From an uncultured Alphaproteobacteria bacterium (GTDB lineage Bacteria; Pseudomonadota; Alphaproteobacteria; Rs-D84): a stretch of 9,688 nt of DNA. The notes under the pieces are model-generated. The model saw only the letters and a list, made by a program, of their open reading frames with translations, made no database searches and was not told the DNA's origin. The stretch covers positions 1 to 9,688 of the forward strand of contig CALXNF010000008.1 in NCBI GenBank assembly GCA_944389685.1, written 5' to 3'. Of this stretch, positions 6,399 to 9,688 are shown piece by piece. Position 1 is the first letter of the stretch. Each line of letters starts with the position of its first letter. A program made the translations under genes and the position numbers.

Positions 6399-6907
6399 TG
6401 AAATTATTAACCCCATCTTTACTAATCATAACGTGTTTCGTTATCGGTGGTATGTTTTTCAAATCGTTTGCCCCACGAGGTTGCGAAAACATTCGACCAG
6501 ATGATACTGTTTTTGTGCTTACTGGTGATATGCGACGAATTCCATTTGCCATGCGACAGTTAAGAAAATACCCAGGAATAGATTTATATATCATCGGTGC
6601 CGGAGCCAACGGTTCATTTGAAATGACGCGACGTGTCACTATAGAAACAAGTTCAAAATCTACCTATCAAAATGCACTTGCAATAAAAAAAATTGCGGAG
6701 TGTTCTGGTTTAGACAGGTTAGTAATAATCACCACAGAAGATCATATGAATCGCGCAAAATACTTAGTAAAACAAGAATTACCAAACTCTGAAATAGTGG
6801 CCTGCCCTGTTCCATTAACGGACATGCCAGTTACAAAAAGACTTGAACGTTGGGTGATAGAGTATATAAAATACATAGTCACACTATTCGGTATTAAAGA
6901 AGGTTAA
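6398..6907 (+). CDS. DUF218/YdcF-SanA family envelope protein
   Basis: The protein has 169 residues, with its start overlapping the ftsX stop by one base (TAATG). An N-terminal membrane anchor covers about 5-22, followed by a Rossmann-like DUF218 domain. Visible family landmarks are VFVLTGD (38-44), LYIIGAGANG (63-72), E83 with KSTYQNA (87-93), and VIITTEDHMNRA (109-120), the last resembling the 'TSxxHMxRA' motif. Members such as SanA, ElyC and YdcF act in envelope integrity. ElyC affects lipid-carrier-dependent glycan synthesis, but the biochemical activity is not settled. This gene regularly follows ftsEX and precedes plsC in alphaproteobacteria, as here, suggesting a role tied to envelope growth at division. 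The exact member cannot be assigned from sequence alone, so no symbol is given. Confidence 0.85.
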   Translation: MKLLTPSLLIITCFVIGGMFFKSFAPRGCENIRPDDTVFVLTGDMRRIPFAMRQLRKYPGIDLYIIGAGANGSFEMTRRVTIETSSKSTYQNALAIKKIAECSGLDRLVIITTEDHMNRAKYLVKQELPNSEIVACPVPLTDMPVTKRLERWVIEYIKYIVTLFGIKEG

Positions 6908-6925
6908 AATAATAAAGGAAAAAAT

Positions 6926-7633
6926 ATGTTTAGAACGATTATATTTAAAATTTCGTTGGCGTTATATTTCATTTTATGGTCACCCATATTACTAATAGGT
7001 TTAATATCAAATAAATTAAACCGCTTTTTAGTATTAACTTGCGCAAATGGGGTTCTTGTTCTGGCCCGCTTAGTTGCAGGTATAAAATATAAAATACATT
7101 ACCCACCGATTGAAGAAAACGGCATTCCCGTTGCACCAAACGGTAATATAAGATTAGACAGAAAAGCAATAATTGCAGCAAAACATATGTCTATTTTAGA
7201 GATAGCCATTTTGTCAAATTATGTTCCAAATTCTTTTTTCATAATAAAAAGAGAGCTGCTGTGGATTCCAATTTATGGTTGGGCATTTTGGAGAATGGGT
7301 TTACAACCTGTAAATCGTGCAAGAGGTGCCACAAATATGAAAAAATTAACCAACAGCGTCGCAAAAAAAATTATGGATGGGAAAGTTTTAATTATCTTCC
7401 CAGAAGGAACGCGCGCTAAACCCGGGCAAAAGATTCAATTAAAACGCGGATTGCTGTTTTTAGCACACGAATTAAAACTGCCGATTTTACCTGTTGGAAC
7501 CGATGCAGGTAAGTATTGGCCTAAACATGGAAGGATGCATAGCGGGACAGCAAATATATGGTTTGAACCGATGTTACCTTGTAATGCTTCATTAGAAGAA
7601 ATAAGTGAAGCTATCAACCGTCATAGCGCATAA
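6926..7633 (+). CDS. plsC: 1-acyl-sn-glycerol-3-phosphate acyltransferase (PlsC-like)
   Basis: The protein has 235 residues. ATG at 6926 is preceded by AAAGGA eight bases upstream, 18 bases after the ydcF stop. An N-terminal membrane segment covers about 7-28, and a second hydrophobic stretch about 34-52. Acyltransferase blocks follow: block I AAKHMSILE (84-92, H87), block II KRELLWIPIYGWAFWRMG (108-125), block III FPEGTR (158-163) and block IV LPILPVGTD (185-193). The enzyme acylates lysophosphatidic acid at position 2 to make phosphatidic acid at the inner membrane. Block I is H-x4-E rather than the textbook H-x4-D, a conservative change. The protein is complete and of usual length. It could also serve as a lyso-ornithine-lipid or other lysolipid acyltransferase, because this family is broad. 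It ends the ftsE operon at a strong terminator. Confidence 0.88.
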   Translation: MFRTIIFKISLALYFILWSPILLIGLISNKLNRFLVLTCANGVLVLARLVAGIKYKIHYPPIEENGIPVAPNGNIRLDRKAIIAAKHMSILEIAILSNYVPNSFFIIKRELLWIPIYGWAFWRMGLQPVNRARGATNMKKLTNSVAKKIMDGKVLIIFPEGTRAKPGQKIQLKRGLLFLAHELKLPILPVGTDAGKYWPKHGRMHSGTANIWFEPMLPCNASLEEISEAINRHSA

Positions 7634-7658
7634 AAAATCCCACATTGTGGGATTTTTT
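7632..7658. terminator. Bidirectional terminator between plsC and the nuclease gene
   Basis: CCCAC (7639-7643), loop ATT, and GTGGG (7647-7651) are flanked by A6-T on the left and A-T6 on the right. The hairpin therefore has a U-run on either strand. It starts in the plsC stop codon, and its right end reaches the nuclease stop codon (7659-7657), so one element serves both convergent units. Confidence 0.9.
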
Positions 7659-8073
7659 ATTTGCACCAACTTTTACGACGCCCGCCATCATAAATTCTTC
7701 CAAGTTTCTCTTTTACCAAAACCTCTGACAAATCACGTCCATCCGCCATTCTTACCCGCGCATCAATTCGTCCAAGGTATTTATCATCTTTTATTTCGGT
7801 TAAATTTACGACAGAACCAACAGGCAAAAGCTCTGCCGTCCTGCTCTTTGCTTTATGCGCCATATTTATTTCACGTTCACATTGACCACTTATTTCTGGC
7901 GTATCAACATCCAATAATCTTACACGAACGGTTATTTGACTTTCATCCTCTAAAAGAACACGAGCCGCAAAAGTGTCACCGTCAAGCACCCTATCAACAA
8001 CAGCAGGAACAGCACCTGCCGAAGCCATAAATACTAAAGCCAGCAAACAATGAAATAAAGTCTTCATTATCAT
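7657..8073 (-). CDS. Secreted staphylococcal-nuclease-like (SNase/thermonuclease) protein
   Basis: The protein has 138 residues from ATG 8073, which overlaps the tolB stop as ATGA. ATG 8067, two codons in, is equally possible. A signal peptide covers about 1-21 (cleavage near ASAGA). The SNase fold is complete in motifs: VVDRVLDGDTF with D31/D33 (calcium ligands D19/D21 of the staphylococcal enzyme), VRLLDVDTPE with R52, D57, E60 (R35, D40, E43), and DKYLGR with R102 (R87). It ends IYDGGRRKSWCK, a usual ending for short bacterial members. I predict a periplasmic or secreted calcium-dependent DNA/RNA endonuclease. Translational coupling to tolB is clear, but a functional link is not established. 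There is no ribosome site of its own, which supports coupling. Confidence 0.88.
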   Translation of the reverse strand: MIMKTLFHCLLALVFMASAGAVPAVVDRVLDGDTFAARVLLEDESQITVRVRLLDVDTPEISGQCEREINMAHKAKSRTAELLPVGSVVNLTEIKDDKYLGRIDARVRMADGRDLSEVLVKEKLGRIYDGGRRKSWCK

Positions 8074-9389
8074 GGTAATTTCGGCGACCACGTTGGCTCA
8101 ACACCGTTTACATCATCCGGCAATTCTATCTCATAAATATTTTGCCCTGTAATATCAACGCTACGTATATGACTGATACGTTCAATACCATCCAACGCCT
8201 TTTCTGTTTCATAATAAACCAAACGACGTGACCCTGGGGCCCACGAAGGTGCTTCCATATACCACCCCCCAGCTAGAATCTTTTCATTACGACCGCGCGG
8301 ATCCATAATACCTATATAGAAAGTATCATCTGCCATTTTCGTAAAAGCTATAAATTTACCGTCTGGCGACCATGCAGGTGTTGCATACCTACCTGCCCCA
8401 TACGTTATACGCTCTACCCCGCCACTAGCTAAGTCCAACACATAAATTTGTTGCTTACCACTTCTATCTGAATTAAAAGCCATTTTTTTACCGTCGGGTG
8501 AATATGACGGACTGGTATTCAAAGAATTTCCAAACGTCAACTGCTTTAAAGATTTCGTCTCTATATCATATTCATATATATGGGTAATACCATCTTTCAC
8601 TAAAGATAAAGCAATTTTTGTACCATCAGGCGAAAAACGTGGGGCAAAGTTCATTCCACCAAATTGTCCCAACCTACGCTGTTCACCTGTTTCTAAATCT
8701 AAAATCCATACCATAGGATCATCATCTCGATAAGATAAGAAAACTATCGTCTGCATATTAGGCGAAAAATGTGGTGACATAACAAATGTATTTTTATCTG
8801 AAAGATAGCGTAATCCATAACCGTCCTGATCCATTATTGCCATGCGCTTTGTTCTATCGTGTACAGGCCCTGTTTCAGCGATAAAAACTATTTGCGTATC
8901 AAAATACCCAACTTCCCCCGTAAGCCGCTCATAAATAGCGTCTGCCATTATATGCGCCAAACGTCTGGCTGATTTTTTTGAAGCAACAAGACTTTGAGCC
9001 TCTATCTGTTCTTTAGCATTAACGTCCCATACATAAAATTCTAAATTATAACGCCCACCAGATTCTGCGGACAATTTTGCCTGAACTAATACCTGTGCTT
9101 TTACCGCCGACCATAATTTAAAATCCGGCATTTTCCCCATGCTTACAAATTCCGGCAACGCATCACGCGAAACAATTCTAAACAAACCTGTTGACTTTAA
9201 ATCGGCATCAACAACGTCACGTATCATCGCAGCGTCTTCCGTTGAAACATTACCAACTGTTTCTATTTTCTGTACCGCTACGGATATAGGTTCTAATGCC
9301 CCAGCAATAATATCAACCTTTAATTCTGCATGCGCAGGAATTATAAAAAGATTAACTAAAAGTAAAAAACTTAAAATTTTTTTAAACAT
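8070..9389 (-). CDS. tolB: Tol-Pal system protein TolB
   Basis: The protein has 439 residues, full family length. The ATG at 9389 is preceded by GGAAGGGG eight bases upstream. A signal peptide covers 1-21 (cleavage after PAHA). The TolB N-terminal domain covers about 22-150, including the STGLFRIV and LVQAKL segments. A six-bladed propeller carries repeats marked FSPNMQTIVF, FSPDGTKIAL, YSPDGKKMAF, WSPDGKFIAF, WAPGSRRLVY and a final WSP near the C-terminus. TolB is the periplasmic protein that binds Pal and is displaced by TolA as the Tol-Pal machine constricts the outer membrane at division. The gene is usually downstream of tolQRA and next to pal. Here no tolQ, tolR or tolA lies upstream within view, pal is about 3.4 kb away on the other strand, and a nuclease gene is coupled downstream. 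Confidence 0.97.
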   Translation of the reverse strand: MFKKILSFLLLVNLFIIPAHAELKVDIIAGALEPISVAVQKIETVGNVSTEDAAMIRDVVDADLKSTGLFRIVSRDALPEFVSMGKMPDFKLWSAVKAQVLVQAKLSAESGGRYNLEFYVWDVNAKEQIEAQSLVASKKSARRLAHIMADAIYERLTGEVGYFDTQIVFIAETGPVHDRTKRMAIMDQDGYGLRYLSDKNTFVMSPHFSPNMQTIVFLSYRDDDPMVWILDLETGEQRRLGQFGGMNFAPRFSPDGTKIALSLVKDGITHIYEYDIETKSLKQLTFGNSLNTSPSYSPDGKKMAFNSDRSGKQQIYVLDLASGGVERITYGAGRYATPAWSPDGKFIAFTKMADDTFYIGIMDPRGRNEKILAGGWYMEAPSWAPGSRRLVYYETEKALDGIERISHIRSVDITGQNIYEIELPDDVNGVEPTWSPKLP

Positions 9390-9420
9390 ATAAAATCCCC
9401 TTCCAAAATAACACTATACA

Positions 9421-9449
9421 ATTCTATACGCTTAAAAACCAAAAAGCAA
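9421..9449 (-). promoter_or_regulatory. Candidate promoter of tolB
   Basis: On the minus strand TTGCTT (9449-9444) is followed after 17 bases by TAGAAT (9426-9421, five of six). A second possible -10 box, TATAGT, lies at 9418-9413. The start would be near 9405-9415, just ahead of the GGAAGGGG ribosome site. The -35 match is weak. Confidence 0.4.
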
Positions 9450-9575
9450 GAAAACCAGCCAATAAAAACCATATCCAAAGCCTTTATTTACAGCGATTTT
9501 AATCGCAACACAAACCACCATACAACCGCCACTACAAAAGCAAACACAATCGTATTGATGCCCGCAATTACAAAT

Positions 9576-9595
9576 GTATTGACAATTGTCAATAC
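9576..9595. promoter_or_regulatory. Perfect 20-bp palindrome, probable operator
   Basis: GTATTGACAATTGTCAATAC is its own reverse complement. It covers the -35 hexamer TTGACA (9579-9584) of the rightward promoter, so a dimeric repressor bound here would block RNA polymerase. An extra half-site, ATCGTATTGA (9549-9558), is the exact inverse of TCAATACGAT (9589-9598) and could bind a second dimer or subunit. Confidence 0.6.
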
Positions 9596-9606
9596 GATGA
9601 TATAGT
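9579..9606 (+). promoter_or_regulatory. Promoter of the right-edge gene
   Basis: A perfect TTGACA (9579-9584) is followed by a 16-base spacer and TATAGT (9601-9606; five of six). The transcription start would be near 9613, giving a leader of about 39 bases that holds a short hairpin and the AGGAG ribosome site at 9640-9644. Confidence 0.6.
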
Positions 9607-9651
9607 CAGTTGTAAGTACGGCAGTATTGCCGCCTGTATAGGAGTTAGTGT

Positions 9652-9688
9652 ATGCCAAATGTAATGCAGCAATTGTTCATTATGAACA
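9652..9688 (+). CDS. N-terminal start of an unidentified gene (truncated by window edge)
   Basis: ATG at 9652 lies seven bases after a strong AGGAG ribosome site, behind a good promoter covered by a palindromic operator. Only 12 codons are visible (MPNVMQQLFIMN), too few to assign a family. The operator over the promoter suggests a repressed or autoregulated gene, possibly a regulator, but that is inference. Confidence 0.55.
   Translation, partial: MPNVMQQLFIMN

Larger units (their letters stand above)
9390..9651. other. Intergenic region between tolB and the right-edge gene
   Basis: These 262 bases separate two divergent genes. I see a tolB promoter candidate on the left, an inverted repeat GCGATT-TT-AATCGC at 9493-9506, and the palindromic operator and rightward promoter at 9549-9606. 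A small hairpin CGGCA-GTAT-TGCCG at 9619-9632 lies in the leader of the rightward gene. There is no ATG-initiated ORF of useful length with a ribosome site. An ATG-less open frame on the minus strand (9488-9676) is discussed in the findings. Confidence 0.6.

Noticed and set aside
7605..8030. Plus-strand open frame of 141 codons downstream of plsC
   Set aside because: It runs through a strong bidirectional terminator and is antisense to a nuclease gene whose active-site residues are all conserved.
9549..9598. Transposon end or attachment site suggested by the inverted repeats
   Set aside because: There is no transposase, no target duplication and no second copy in the window; overlap with the promoter fits an operator better.

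Overview
The window looks like chromosomal DNA of an AT-rich Gram-negative bacterium, most likely an alphaproteobacterium. The grounds are ftsE-ftsX followed directly by a YdcF/SanA-type (DUF218) gene and a PlsC-type acyltransferase, an arrangement I recall from many alphaproteobacteria. A classical TolB and a Pal-type lipoprotein are also present. The rigid fibre-like secreted proteins at the left resemble those I associate with AT-rich, host- or gut-associated alphaproteobacteria, but that placement is inference. I see no rRNA, tRNA, CRISPR array, transposase or integrase.

Layout. Positions 1-4150 (minus strand) hold three exported-protein genes, read right to left. They are a small outer-membrane beta-barrel (3425-4150), an 848-residue secreted repeat protein with a Ser/Gly linker, a short collagen-like stretch and many 'KADKxEL..YATTEQL' units (816-3362), and a related repeat protein whose 3' end lies outside the window (1-798). 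The 848-residue gene has its own good sigma70-like promoter. The last two genes are 17 bases apart and form an operon. Positions 4151-4286 are a divergent promoter region. On the plus strand, pal (4287-4691) stands alone and ends at a UUCG-loop terminator. Next comes ftsE-ftsX-ydcF-plsC (4767-7633), with start/stop contacts of 0 bases (ftsE/ftsX) and a 1-base overlap (ftsX/ydcF), then an 18-base gap to plsC. A bidirectional terminator at 7632-7658 separates plsC from the convergent tolB-nuclease pair (9389 to 7657, minus strand, 4-base overlap). Positions 9390-9651 have no convincing gene. They carry a tolB promoter candidate and a perfect 20-bp palindrome over the -35 box of a rightward promoter, which serves a gene whose first 12 codons are visible (9652-9688).

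Common theme. Almost everything is cell-envelope biology: outer-membrane barrel, surface fibre proteins, the Pal-TolB link between outer membrane and peptidoglycan, the FtsEX switch that controls septal peptidoglycan hydrolysis, a DUF218 envelope protein, and phospholipid synthesis. tolQ, tolR and tolA are not in the window, and pal and tolB lie in separate, oppositely oriented transcription units.

The least explained parts are the pair of repeat-rich fibre proteins with a shared 'KYPSxxAV' module, and the palindromic operator at the right edge. Everything in the central block belongs to known families, with a few sequence departures listed as findings.
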